64,000 nucleotides of DNA from Cytobacillus firmus. GTDB lineage: Bacteria > Bacillota > Bacilli > Bacillales > Cytobacillaceae. The notes below the pieces were generated by a model. The model made no database searches. It was not told the DNA's origin and saw only the letters and a list, made by a program, of their open reading frames with translations. The stretch covers positions 4,300,001 to 4,364,000 of the forward strand of contig NZ_CP086235.1 in the NCBI RefSeq assembly GCF_023612095.1, written 5' to 3'. Positions within the stretch are counted from its first letter, which is position 1; every line of letters starts with the position of its first letter. The position numbers and the translations under genes are program-made. Positions 44,275-52,286 of the stretch are shown in pieces.

Positions 44275-45168
44275 ATGGCAAACTTAAAGTATTCATTCTT
44301 TATTTTTCTGGGCGCATGCAGTTATGGCATTCTGGCATCCATTGTTAAGCTCGGACTCCAGGCCGGCCACTCTGTTCCCGAACTGACCGGAAGCCAGTAT
44401 TTAATTGGGCTCCTTTTATTATTGCTTTCTTTCCCATTTATCAAAAGAACGAAAATCACCATTAAACAAGCGGCAGCTTTGTTATTGACCGGCGCCTCCT
44501 TAAGCTTAACGGGCATTCTGTATGGAATGAGCCTTGACCGGAACCCGGCCTCCATCGCTGTTGTCCTTTTATTTCAGTTCACCTGGATTGGAATTCTTTT
44601 TGAAGCACTGTATGAAAGAAAGATGCCCAGCAAAGCCAAAATCATTTCTTCGATTCTGCTCATAATAGGAACAGTATTTGCAAGCAACCTGATTAATTCC
44701 GGCTCACATACTATTCAAGCGGATGGCCTGATTTATGGCTTATTATCTGCGGTTACTTTTGCCGTGTTCATTTTTGCAAGCGGCAAGGCAGGCAAAGGAA
44801 TTCCAACCATCCAGAGGAGCATCTTCATCACATTTGGCGGACTTCTTCTGGTTGCAGCTGTTTCAGGTCCCGTCTTAATAGGCGGCGGCATTCAGCTTGG
44901 GGGCCTATGGAAATTCGGTCTCTTGATGGCATTGTTCGGCGCTATTTTCCCTATTGTATTCTTTGCCATCGGGTCACCCCACTTAGATTCAGGGCTTGCC
45001 ACGATTGTAGGCTCTGCCGAACTTCCGGCCGCTGTTGCTGCCGCTATGCTGATTTTAGGGGAAAGGATATCAGAAGCACAGACTTTCGGGATTGTGCTGA
45101 TCCTGATCGGAATCAGCATACCTCAGTTTTCATTTAAAAAAGCGGCAAAGAATCGTTTGAGCACGTAG
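44275..45168 (+). CDS. EamA/DMT-family transporter
   Basis: 297 residues with ten membrane segments in two EamA repeats (FFIFLGACSYGILASIVKLG and DGLIYGLLSAVTFAVFIFAS). Drug/metabolite transporters move amino acids, metabolites or drugs; the substrate cannot be told. The ATG at 44275 has AAGGAG 8 nt upstream; the ATG at 44227 has none. Monocistronic. The 52-bp repeat array follows. Confidence 0.88.
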   Translation: MANLKYSFFIFLGACSYGILASIVKLGLQAGHSVPELTGSQYLIGLLLLLLSFPFIKRTKITIKQAAALLLTGASLSLTGILYGMSLDRNPASIAVVLLFQFTWIGILFEALYERKMPSKAKIISSILLIIGTVFASNLINSGSHTIQADGLIYGLLSAVTFAVFIFASGKAGKGIPTIQRSIFITFGGLLLVAAVSGPVLIGGGIQLGGLWKFGLLMALFGAIFPIVFFAIGSPHLDSGLATIVGSAELPAAVAAAMLILGERISEAQTFGIVLILIGISIPQFSFKKAAKNRLST

Positions 45169-45284
45169 GATTTTTTATGACGGGATTCGCTTGGCGCCTG
45201 CTGTGCCGCGATCAGCTTGATGATAGAGGCTTTGGAAGTCATTCCAGAGCCTTTTTTCTTTGAAGGCTGGTGTTTTGCGGGGCT

Positions 45285-45720
45285 TTTTTGCTGGTGTAGC
45301 TGGGTTCTGACTCTGGCTTGGTCTTTTCTCCCTTTTGTGTCGGAAGTTGAACCAGGTTCTGACTCTAGCCTGCTCTTTTCTCCTTTTTGTGTCGGAAGTT
45401 GAACCAGGTTCTGACTCTAGCCTGCTCTTTTCTCCTTTTTGTGTCCGAAGTTGGCCCGGGTTCTGACTCTAGCCTGCTCTTTTCTCCTTTCTGTGTCCGA
45501 AGTTGAACCGGGTTCTGACTCTAGCTAGCTCTTTTCTCCTTTCTGTGTCCGAAGTTGAACCAGGTTCTGACTCTGGCCTGCTCTTTTCTCCTTTTTGTGT
45601 CCGAAGTTGGACCGGGTTCTGACTCTAACTGGCTCTTTTCTCCTTTCTGTGTCCGAAGTTGGCCAGGGTTTTGACTCTGGCGCTCCTCTTTCTGCTTTCT
45701 CTGTCCGAAGCTGAATCATA
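45285..45720. repeat. 52-bp tandem repeat array 2 (8-9 units)
   Basis: Units begin exactly 52 bp apart at 45337, 45389, 45441, 45493, 45545, 45597, 45649 and 45701, with one degenerate unit before (45285). Each has GTGTCCGAA (or GTGTCGGAA), 11 nt, TTCTGACTC, 23 nt; the 23-nt part here is a T/C-rich TAGCCTGCTCTTTTCTCCTT type. It fills most of the 646-bp gap between the EamA gene and the DUF4395 gene. No coding function is likely because every unit shifts the frame. The same period, phase and 9-mers occur at 10575-10834. Confidence 0.92.
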
Positions 45721-45814
45721 CTTTTTATTTTCCAGGCGTTTTCTCTTCACAAAATCAAACAACTTCAGTAAACTATTAATACCAATAAAACCAATGAGAA
45801 AGGTCGGAAAATAA

Positions 45815-46234
45815 ATGGCGAATACACCAATTTCGATTCCCCGTCCGCTCGTAAGAACCAATCAATGGTCAATTGTATTAAGTGTTTTAGCTTCTTGGTT
45901 TACCGGAGAAGCCTGGATACTCGCACTTCCGCTGCTCGCAGGTGCAATGGGCCTATTATTCGGCTACAATCCGATTATGCGTACAGCACGACATTTTCTT
46001 AGAAAGAGTCCTTCTGAGTACATCCCCGAAGACTGGGAGCAGCAGCAATTTAATCAGGTGATTGCTGTTGCCTGCCTGGCGCTTGGGCTGATCAGCTTTC
46101 TGCTGGGCTGGACAGCTGCAGGGTATATTTTTACAGGGATGGTCGCTCTTTCAGCGTTTATTGCCATTCTGGGATTTTGCATCGGCTGTTTTATCCGCTT
46201 TCAGCTTAACCAGTATAAGTACCGAAATTCGTAA
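45815..46234 (+). CDS. DUF4395-type membrane protein
   Basis: 139 residues with about four membrane segments. The N-terminal SIPRPLVRTNQWSIVLSVL and GYNPIMRTARHF are typical of DUF4395 proteins of bacilli, as I recall them. Function unknown. AAAGGTCGG precedes the ATG. Its own terminator follows directly. Confidence 0.78.
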   Translation: MANTPISIPRPLVRTNQWSIVLSVLASWFTGEAWILALPLLAGAMGLLFGYNPIMRTARHFLRKSPSEYIPEDWEQQQFNQVIAVACLALGLISFLLGWTAAGYIFTGMVALSAFIAILGFCIGCFIRFQLNQYKYRNS

Positions 46235-46259
46235 GGCAGCCATCACGGCTGCCTTTTTC
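46234..46259 (+). terminator. Terminator after the DUF4395 gene
   Basis: Stem AGGCAGCC/GGCTGCCT with loop ATCAC, followed by TTTTTCG. Confidence 0.9.
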
Positions 46260-46340
46260 GTTTCCTTATTCACCCAGCTAGTTTCAAAGGACTTTTTAAG
46301 GGGTACATATTTCATAAGTAAAATATTCCGAGGTGAAAAA

Positions 46341-47066
46341 ATGAAAACTGCCAGTAAGTTTCTTTTAACAAAAGAAGATATGACTAACCCCGATATTGTG
46401 CCTGAGTGGGTTATTCAAGAATATAAAACATTTCATGATACAGTTACAGATAAAACCTTCCCGTGCTATTTTGGCATGACTGCAGAAATGCGCGGTGAAT
46501 TGAGATATGCCTATATTACAAAGGATGACTGGTCTAATCTGCCGGAGGCTCTTGAATCCTTTATCGAGCTCTTTGATGCACCAAAGCTTATTCGTCATGG
46601 CCTGTTTGTATTTGTGGAGCCTGAAAAAGATGAAAAGCCGCTTGAACATTACAGAGAAAATTTCTGGAATATCCTTCAGTATTTGCATAAGGTTGATACA
46701 AAGCCATGGCCGAAGGATTATCCGACAGATCCGGACCATCATTTATGGGCGTTTTCTTTTGCGGAGGAGCCATTCTTTGTGTTTGGCAATGCGCCTGCAT
46801 ACAAGCAGAGAAAGACGAGGGATTTAGGCAACAGTCTTGTGCTTGGATTCCAGCCGCGCCGTATTTTTGAAGGTCTGGAAGGCACCTCTAAAGGCGGCGT
46901 CATGTCGAGGGAAAAAGTAAGGGAGCGGGTTGAAAAATGGGATGGCCTCCCTACCCATCCAAACATCAGCCACTATGGCGATCCCGAACACCGTGAGTGG
47001 AAGCAATACTTCATCGGTGATGACGTTAAGCCAATCGAAGGGAAATGCCCTTTTCATCATAAATAA
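46341..47066 (+). CDS. YqcI/YcgG family protein
   Basis: 241 residues. The pattern FPCYFGMTAEMRGELRYAYITKDD, FFVFGNAPAYKQRKTRDLGNSLVLGFQPRRIFEGL and the C-terminal end KCPFHHK is that of the YqcI/YcgG family; the conserved CxxHH end may bind a metal (inference). Function unknown. ATG 46341 has GAGGTG 6 nt upstream. Monocistronic. Confidence 0.85.
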   Translation: MKTASKFLLTKEDMTNPDIVPEWVIQEYKTFHDTVTDKTFPCYFGMTAEMRGELRYAYITKDDWSNLPEALESFIELFDAPKLIRHGLFVFVEPEKDEKPLEHYRENFWNILQYLHKVDTKPWPKDYPTDPDHHLWAFSFAEEPFFVFGNAPAYKQRKTRDLGNSLVLGFQPRRIFEGLEGTSKGGVMSREKVRERVEKWDGLPTHPNISHYGDPEHREWKQYFIGDDVKPIEGKCPFHHK

Positions 47067-47090
47067 TCAGGAAGTTCAGTGAAAAAACTG

Positions 47091-47139
47091 CATAAATAAA
47101 CAAGGAACCGTTCTCAGTGAGCGGCTCCTTATTTATGTG
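47091..47139. terminator. Bidirectional terminator between YqcI and the serine hydrolase
   Basis: Stem AAGGAACCG/CGGCTCCTT (47102-47130), extended on both sides by ATAAATAA/TTATTTAT. It covers the last codons of the convergent serine-hydrolase gene. Confidence 0.7.
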
Positions 47140-47914
47140 TCATATATTGATTAATGCGGCTGCCGATTGCGGACAATACTTCTTTGCCGGCTGCCTGATT
47201 TTGGAGCCTGTCCACAAGTACTGCAGCGCAGACTGCTTTTCCTTTATGCGTAAATATCGCGCAATCATGTTCTATGCCGGGAAGTTCGCCTGTTTTACCC
47301 GCAACCGTGACTTTTTCCTCGTCTATCGTGTTGGCAAGTTTGTTTTTAAACTGCTGGTTTTCCAATATATACAGAGCTTTTTCAGTATACTTCCCTGATA
47401 AAAGCTTTTGCTCTGCCAATGCCTTTATGCCATACAGCATATCCCTGGCAGTCGTGGTGTTGTCTATGCCGTTTTTCAGTGCTTCAAAATCCATCATCTT
47501 TCTGTTTAATGATGTGTGATTAAACCCCAAATTTTTGAAAAGCTGATTGATTTTTTCTATTCCGAGCAGCTCAATGATAAGATTAGTCGCTGTATTATCA
47601 GACACAATGATCATAAGGGTCATTAGGTCTGTCACCTTGATCTTCAAATCTCTGGCCATAGCTTGCAATACACCTGATCCGCCAACACGGGCAGAAACAG
47701 TAACTTCCAATTCCTCCTCAAGCTGCAGCATCCCTTTCTCCGCCTGTGAAAGTCCTGCAAGTAAAATCGGCACCTTTATTAAGCTGGCTGAAGAGAAAAC
47801 GGCATCGGCATCTTTTTCAATGACACCATCCCCGGTATGGATACATACAGCAACGCGGCCTTCACAGCTGCTGGCCAATGTAAGAATTTCCGCTTTAAGT
47901 GTATGAAAATCCAT
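47129..47914 (-). CDS. Class A beta-lactamase-like serine hydrolase, no signal peptide
   Basis: 261 residues. All three class A catalytic motifs are present: SxxK in SSASLIKVPILLAG near residue 43, SDN in VSDNTATNLII near residue 103, and KTG in TVAGKTGELPG near residue 207. The Glu166-region (ExxLN) is not clear, and there is no signal peptide (MDFHTLKAEILTLASSCEGRV), so it should stay in the cytoplasm. It starts 1 bp after the ykfD stop without its own strong ribosome binding site, so it is the last gene of the murein-peptide operon. A D,D- or L,D-peptidase/amidase role on imported wall peptides is plausible (inference). Confidence 0.85.
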   Translation of the reverse strand: MDFHTLKAEILTLASSCEGRVAVCIHTGDGVIEKDADAVFSSASLIKVPILLAGLSQAEKGMLQLEEELEVTVSARVGGSGVLQAMARDLKIKVTDLMTLMIIVSDNTATNLIIELLGIEKINQLFKNLGFNHTSLNRKMMDFEALKNGIDNTTTARDMLYGIKALAEQKLLSGKYTEKALYILENQQFKNKLANTIDEEKVTVAGKTGELPGIEHDCAIFTHKGKAVCAAVLVDRLQNQAAGKEVLSAIGSRINQYMTHK

Positions 47915-47915
47915 T

Positions 47916-48926
47916 TTATTTCGCAGCCGCCACTTGGGGACGGTTATTGTCGCCCGTTACTTTTTCATTATATAAATGGCAGGCTACAAAGTGATCCTTC
48001 TCAATCTCCTGCCACTCAGGCTTCATGGAAGCACAAGCCTCCATCGCATAAGGACAGCGTGTGCGGAATACGCAGCCGCTTGGCGGATTCATTGGACTTG
48101 GGAGCTCCCCTTCCAGAATGATTCTTTCCCGGTTATCCTCGATATCAGGGTCAGGGATGGGAATCGCCGACAGCAGGGCCTGTGTATATGGGTGAAGCGG
48201 ATTTTTATATAAGTTTTCGCTTGTGGTTAATTCCACTAGATGGCCTAAGTACATAACGCCGATTCTGTCGCTGATATGCTTAACCATTGAGAGATCATGG
48301 GCGATAAATAAGTAGGTCAGCCCTTTTTTCTCCTGGAGACCCTTAAGCAGGTTCACCACCTGGGCTTGTACCGATACATCGAGTGCTGAGATTGGCTCGT
48401 CAGCAATAATGAATTCCGGATCCAGCGCCAAAGCACGGGCAATTCCAATTCTTTGCCTCTGCCCGCCGCTGAATTCATGCGGATAACGGTTAGCATGGTC
48501 GCGGTTAAGACCTACATCCTCCAGAAGCTGATAGACCCGCTCGAGACGCTCCCTCTTATTCGGATATAACCCATGAACCTCCATGGGCTCGGAAATAATC
48601 TCCTGTACGGTAGAACGCGGATTCAAGGAGGCATACGGATCCTGAAAAATCATCTGCATTCTCCTGTGAAAAGCAAACCTCTCTTTTTCAGTCATGTTAT
48701 GGACATTTTTCCCGTCATAAAGGACTTCCCCTTCTGTACGGTTATATAAGCCAATGATGGTACGCCCTGCGGTTGATTTTCCGCAGCCGGATTCGCCGAC
48801 AATCCCGAAAGTTTCTCCCTGTTTGATATGAAAGGAGACATCATCAACAGCCTTCAGGGTTTGTCCTTTTCCCATTGAAAAATGTTTTTTCAGATTGTTG
48901 ACCTGTAAAAGTGCTTTTTTTGCCAT
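47916..48926 (-). CDS. ykfD: Oligopeptide ABC transporter ATPase (YkfD/DppF type)
   Basis: 336 residues. Walker [17 protein letters not shown] loop MIFQDPYASLNPRS, signature HEFSGGQRQRIGIARAL, Walker B FIIADEPISALDV, and the C-terminal oligopeptide-transporter domain with HPYTQALLSAIP and GCVFRTRCPYAMEAC (Fe-S-type cysteines). With DppD it forms the second ATPase of the Dpp transporter. Confidence 0.92.
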   Translation of the reverse strand: MAKKALLQVNNLKKHFSMGKGQTLKAVDDVSFHIKQGETFGIVGESGCGKSTAGRTIIGLYNRTEGEVLYDGKNVHNMTEKERFAFHRRMQMIFQDPYASLNPRSTVQEIISEPMEVHGLYPNKRERLERVYQLLEDVGLNRDHANRYPHEFSGGQRQRIGIARALALDPEFIIADEPISALDVSVQAQVVNLLKGLQEKKGLTYLFIAHDLSMVKHISDRIGVMYLGHLVELTTSENLYKNPLHPYTQALLSAIPIPDPDIEDNRERIILEGELPSPMNPPSGCVFRTRCPYAMEACASMKPEWQEIEKDHFVACHLYNEKVTGDNNRPQVAAAK

Positions 48927-48928
48927 GT

Positions 48929-49858
48929 TTATTCCCCCGTCTCTTGCCAGTAACGTCTAGCTGCACATAGTTCCTTTTCATAGATGGTATCTTTCAAGTC
49001 GATAATTTCGATGTTTTTACCGGTATTTGGAGAATGAAGCAGCTTTCCATCACCATAATAGATGCCTACATGATGGAGTTTGCCTTTTCCTTCTTCATAA
49101 GCAAAAAATAATAGATCCCCTGGTTCAATGGCATCCAGTTCGACCGGTTTCCCTGCTTCCGCCTGATCGTGGGCATCACGTGGAATGATCACTCCATTTG
49201 CTTTGCACATCGAATAGCTGAACCCTGAACAGTCATATCCATAGCTGCTCATGCCGCCCCAAAGATAGGGAAGGCCTATAAATTGTTCTCCCGCAGCAAT
49301 GATGTCTCTTCCGCTGCCTTTCCGTATAGCCTCGATTGATTCAAAGACCTTTACGTCAGCAGATTTTAAGAATCCTTCTCCTTCAGGTGTCTGAACCTGG
49401 ATCCAATCGGCTTCTTCTTGTAAGACTGGAAGTACGGTTTGATAGCTTAGAACAAGTCCCGGCTCTCTGTCAGTCGAATAGAGAGTTGCTTTTTTGTTCT
49501 GGATGACAGCAGCTTTTTCACTACTAAGCTTCCAATCTTCATTTTGAGTCAGCTGGGCCTTTGGCAACCAGCCAGGGTACCCTCTTTCATCCTTTGAGGA
49601 AGGCTGGCTCGGGACAACAACTTGTACCCATCCATCTCTCTCCTCCAATATATTCACTTCTTCTCCGTACAAAAGTTGTGATTGCACAAGATTCCCGTCG
49701 CAAAGCTCCAGCCGGGGCTCATAGGTGAGCTTTTCAAGCCAGGCATCCAGATTAACCGGGTTAGTGATGGCTTCAGTGTCCATTTCTCTTGATGAATCGC
49801 TAGCTGTCCACAAGGTCGCAGCCGGAACCGAAACCAGCCATTTCTGCTTAATTGCCAA
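48929..49858 (-). CDS. ykfC: Gamma-D-glutamyl-L-diamino acid endopeptidase (YkfC type)
   Basis: 309 residues. The N-terminal half has SH3b-type domains (VSVPAATLW, VNILEERDGWVQV, TLYSTDREPGLV); the C-terminal NlpC/P60 domain starts near residue 190 with GLPYLWGGMSSYGYDCSGFSYS (catalytic Cys) and LHHVGIYYGDGKLLHS (catalytic His). YkfC cleaves L-Ala-gamma-D-Glu/diamino acid bonds in murein tripeptides imported by Dpp. TTG start, 8 nt after GGAGG. No signal peptide, consistent with cytoplasmic recycling. Confidence 0.93.
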   Translation of the reverse strand: MAIKQKWLVSVPAATLWTASDSSREMDTEAITNPVNLDAWLEKLTYEPRLELCDGNLVQSQLLYGEEVNILEERDGWVQVVVPSQPSSKDERGYPGWLPKAQLTQNEDWKLSSEKAAVIQNKKATLYSTDREPGLVLSYQTVLPVLQEEADWIQVQTPEGEGFLKSADVKVFESIEAIRKGSGRDIIAAGEQFIGLPYLWGGMSSYGYDCSGFSYSMCKANGVIIPRDAHDQAEAGKPVELDAIEPGDLLFFAYEEGKGKLHHVGIYYGDGKLLHSPNTGKNIEIIDLKDTIYEKELCAARRYWQETGE

Positions 49859-49884
49859 ACCGAATTCCTCCTCTTTAAAAATTC

Positions 49885-50991
49885 TCAGGATGTCAATTCC
49901 TGCTTGTTTACTGCTAATGATACATTTCTGATACCAAGGCCAGGTTCAGATGGCAGGGTAATTTTGCGGCCGGAATAGCGGATTCCGCCTTCCACAATTT
50001 CTTTTGCCATCATCAAGGGGGCGTCAAAATCAAAACGGGTTATATTCTTTTTGCTGGCTGCAAAATGGGCTGCGGCCGTAATGCCGATCTTGGTTTCAAT
50101 CATGCTGCCTACCATGCATTCCATCCCGCATACTTCAGCGAGCTGATTAATGATCTGCGCCTGATAAATGCCCCCTGATTTCATCAGTTTGATATTAATC
50201 AGGTCAGCACTTCGCGTTTTAATGACATCAAATGCCTGCTTCGGTGTAAAAACACTCTCATCTGCCATAATCGGTGTATCCACCGCGTCGGTAACCTGTT
50301 TAAGCCCCTCTATATCCCAAGCCTTTACCGGCTGTTCGACAAGCTCAATGTTCAAGTCCAGTGCTTCCATTTTCCGGATGGCATAAATAGCATCCTTTGG
50401 TTTCCAGCCCTGATTGGCATCCAGGCGGATTTTAATTTTCGATCCTACCCGGTTACGGATTTCCCGTATTCTCTCTATATCTGTTAAAATATCATCCTTT
50501 CCTACCTTTACCTTAAGGACATCGAAGCCTTGCTGAACATAGGAAACCGCATCTTCTCCCATTTCTTCCGGACCATTGACGCTTACTGTATAATCCGTTT
50601 CCACCTCATTTTTATGTCCGCCTAAAAATTGGTAAAGAGGCAGTTTGCATTGCTGTGCAAGACAATCGTATAAGGCCATATCCACCGCTGCCTTTGCACT
50701 CGAATTTCCTATTAATGCGGACTGAATCCCCTGGAAGATCTCCTCATAGTTTAGAAGACTCTTATTGATCAGCATTGGCTTTAATACATGATGAATGGCT
50801 GACTCTATGCTTGACAGGCTGTCCCCGGTGATCACCACAGTGGGAGGTGCTTCTCCCCACCCGGCTATCCCGTTATCGCATGTTACTTTTACAACAAGTG
50901 TTTCAGCTGTCTCAACAGTTCTCAAAGCTGTTTCAAATGGTTTTTTCAGTGGTACCGCAGCTCTAAATGTTTCGATCGTGTTTATTTTCAT
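49885..50991 (-). CDS. ykfB: L-Ala-D/L-Glu epimerase
   Basis: 368 residues, enolase superfamily (muconate-lactonizing subgroup). The KxK catalytic motif is VLKVKVGKD near residue 160, the metal ligands lie in RLDANQGW, ELVEQPVKA and ADESVFTP, and the second lysine in LINIKLMKSGG near residue 268. It converts L-Ala-D-Glu to L-Ala-L-Glu so ordinary dipeptidases can degrade it. Part of the ykfABCD group. Confidence 0.93.
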   Translation of the reverse strand: MKINTIETFRAAVPLKKPFETALRTVETAETLVVKVTCDNGIAGWGEAPPTVVITGDSLSSIESAIHHVLKPMLINKSLLNYEEIFQGIQSALIGNSSAKAAVDMALYDCLAQQCKLPLYQFLGGHKNEVETDYTVSVNGPEEMGEDAVSYVQQGFDVLKVKVGKDDILTDIERIREIRNRVGSKIKIRLDANQGWKPKDAIYAIRKMEALDLNIELVEQPVKAWDIEGLKQVTDAVDTPIMADESVFTPKQAFDVIKTRSADLINIKLMKSGGIYQAQIINQLAEVCGMECMVGSMIETKIGITAAAHFAASKKNITRFDFDAPLMMAKEIVEGGIRYSGRKITLPSEPGLGIRNVSLAVNKQELTS

Positions 50992-51004
50992 CTATACCAC
51001 CCTT

Positions 51005-51925
51005 TTACTTAACTCCGCTTTCGATTTTCAGCTTTTTACCGGCTGCATCCAATTCTGCCCTTACACCTAATGGCACAGAAATATGCGGAGAGCAATGGCC
51101 GATATGAAAGCCTTTTACAGCAGGCTTATTCACCCTTTTAATATATGTGTCCAGAACTTCATCCAGTTCCAGGGAAAGTTCTCTTTCCGGAACGCAATTA
51201 TTAAAGTCCCCAATGATAAAGCCGGCCGCATCCGAAAGCTTCCCTGCCATATGGAGCTGGTTCAGCATGCGGTCGACCGCACGGGGCTCTTCGTTGATGT
51301 CTTCAATAAGCACAAGTTTATCTTTTGTATCAATTTCATATGGGGTTCCGATTGTACTGGCCATAAGAGACAGGTTTCCGCCCGTTAAGACACCCGCGGC
51401 ACTCCCGTTCACCATCGTCTCCAATTCTGAAATTCCTTCTGGATAGTCAAGCGTGACCGGCTCAAATAACTGGTTAAAATATTGCTTGGATAGCGGATCC
51501 GCATCCTCTTTGCCAATATCAGAGGCGAGCATCGGCCCATGGAAGGTGACCAATCCTGTCTCTTGGCGGATGGCGGTGTGCAGGAAGGTTATATCACTGT
51601 ATCCCCAGAAAATTTTCGGGTTTTCTTTTATCAGATCATAGTCAATTTGGGACGCAATTCTCCCGGTTCCGTAGCCGCCGCCTGCACAAATGATCGCTTT
51701 GACTTCCTTATCCGCAAACATGTTATGTAAATCAGCCAGACGGTCTTCATCCTTCCCGGCCAGGTAACCATATTGGTCTGCCACATGCTCGCCCATCTTT
51801 ACCTTTACACCAAGCTCTTCCAAAAAAGACAGGGATCGTTTCAGGTTCTCCTGATTGGGCGGGCTTGCCGGTGCTATAATTCCAATCGCATCACCTTTTT
51901 TCAGGCGCTGAGGTTTGATTGCCAT
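51005..51925 (-). CDS. ykfA: LD-carboxypeptidase YkfA (peptidase S66 family)
   Basis: 306 residues. GAGGGYGTGRIASQIDYDLI and FWGYSDITFLHTAI near residue 112 (nucleophile serine in GYSD), VLIEDINEEPRAVDRML with the catalytic Glu, and GFHIGHCSPHISVPLG with the catalytic His identify the MccF/LdcA family. It removes the terminal residue of imported murein tetrapeptides. AAAGGATG precedes the ATG. It is separated from dppE by a terminator and a repeat, so it may have its own promoter. Confidence 0.92.
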   Translation of the reverse strand: MAIKPQRLKKGDAIGIIAPASPPNQENLKRSLSFLEELGVKVKMGEHVADQYGYLAGKDEDRLADLHNMFADKEVKAIICAGGGYGTGRIASQIDYDLIKENPKIFWGYSDITFLHTAIRQETGLVTFHGPMLASDIGKEDADPLSKQYFNQLFEPVTLDYPEGISELETMVNGSAAGVLTGGNLSLMASTIGTPYEIDTKDKLVLIEDINEEPRAVDRMLNQLHMAGKLSDAAGFIIGDFNNCVPERELSLELDEVLDTYIKRVNKPAVKGFHIGHCSPHISVPLGVRAELDAAGKKLKIESGVK

Positions 51926-52054
51926 GCTGTCACATCCTTTTCGTTTTATAGCATTATATGCTCCTTCAGCAAAAGCATTGTTTGGGAAATGAAATGATTG
52001 TCGAGGATATAAGCTAAAATTCGGGAAAATATATTATTTTTCGGGAAATAACTC

Positions 52055-52176
52055 GAAAAGCGGAGAGCGCCCGCTTATCGGCGACAAGCTTAAGACAAGC
52101 GCTGGCAGAAGGCGTTTTTTGCCTTCATAAGTGATTGGCTTAAGACCTCGAGCCGATGGCGCTCGGAGCTAGACAG
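52055..52176. repeat. Dispersed intergenic repeat, copy 2 (short form)
   Basis: 122-bp element starting CGAAAAGCGGAGAGCGCCCG and ending GGCGCTCGGAGCTAGACAG, the same ends as 8821-9126. The core contains GAAGGC/GCCTTC around a T-run. It lies in the 361-bp gap between dppE and ykfA, inside the murein-peptide gene set; the rest of that gap holds the dppE terminator. Confidence 0.65.
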
Positions 52177-52221
52177 TTATCAAAGTTCAAAGATTCTTAT
52201 TCATCAAAAAGTATATTCTTC

Positions 52222-52251
52222 TGAAAAAAGGGATGTTCACACGAACACCCC
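52222..52251 (-). terminator. Terminator after dppE
   Basis: Minus-strand stem GGGGTGTTC/GAACATCCC followed by TTTTTTC, so part of the transcription stops before ykfA. Confidence 0.8.
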
Positions 52252-52286
52252 TTTTCCTGTCACTTTCACATCAAGCCGAAGAAGTA

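Noticed and set aside
10575..45720. The 52-bp arrays as CRISPR arrays
   Set aside because: There are no unique spacers: the sequence between the conserved 9-mers is itself repeated from unit to unit, and no cas genes are present.
45525..45861. Minus-strand reading frames of 64-78 codons across array 2
   Set aside because: They exist only because the array lacks stops in some frames; the frame rotates with each 52-bp unit and there is no ribosome binding site.
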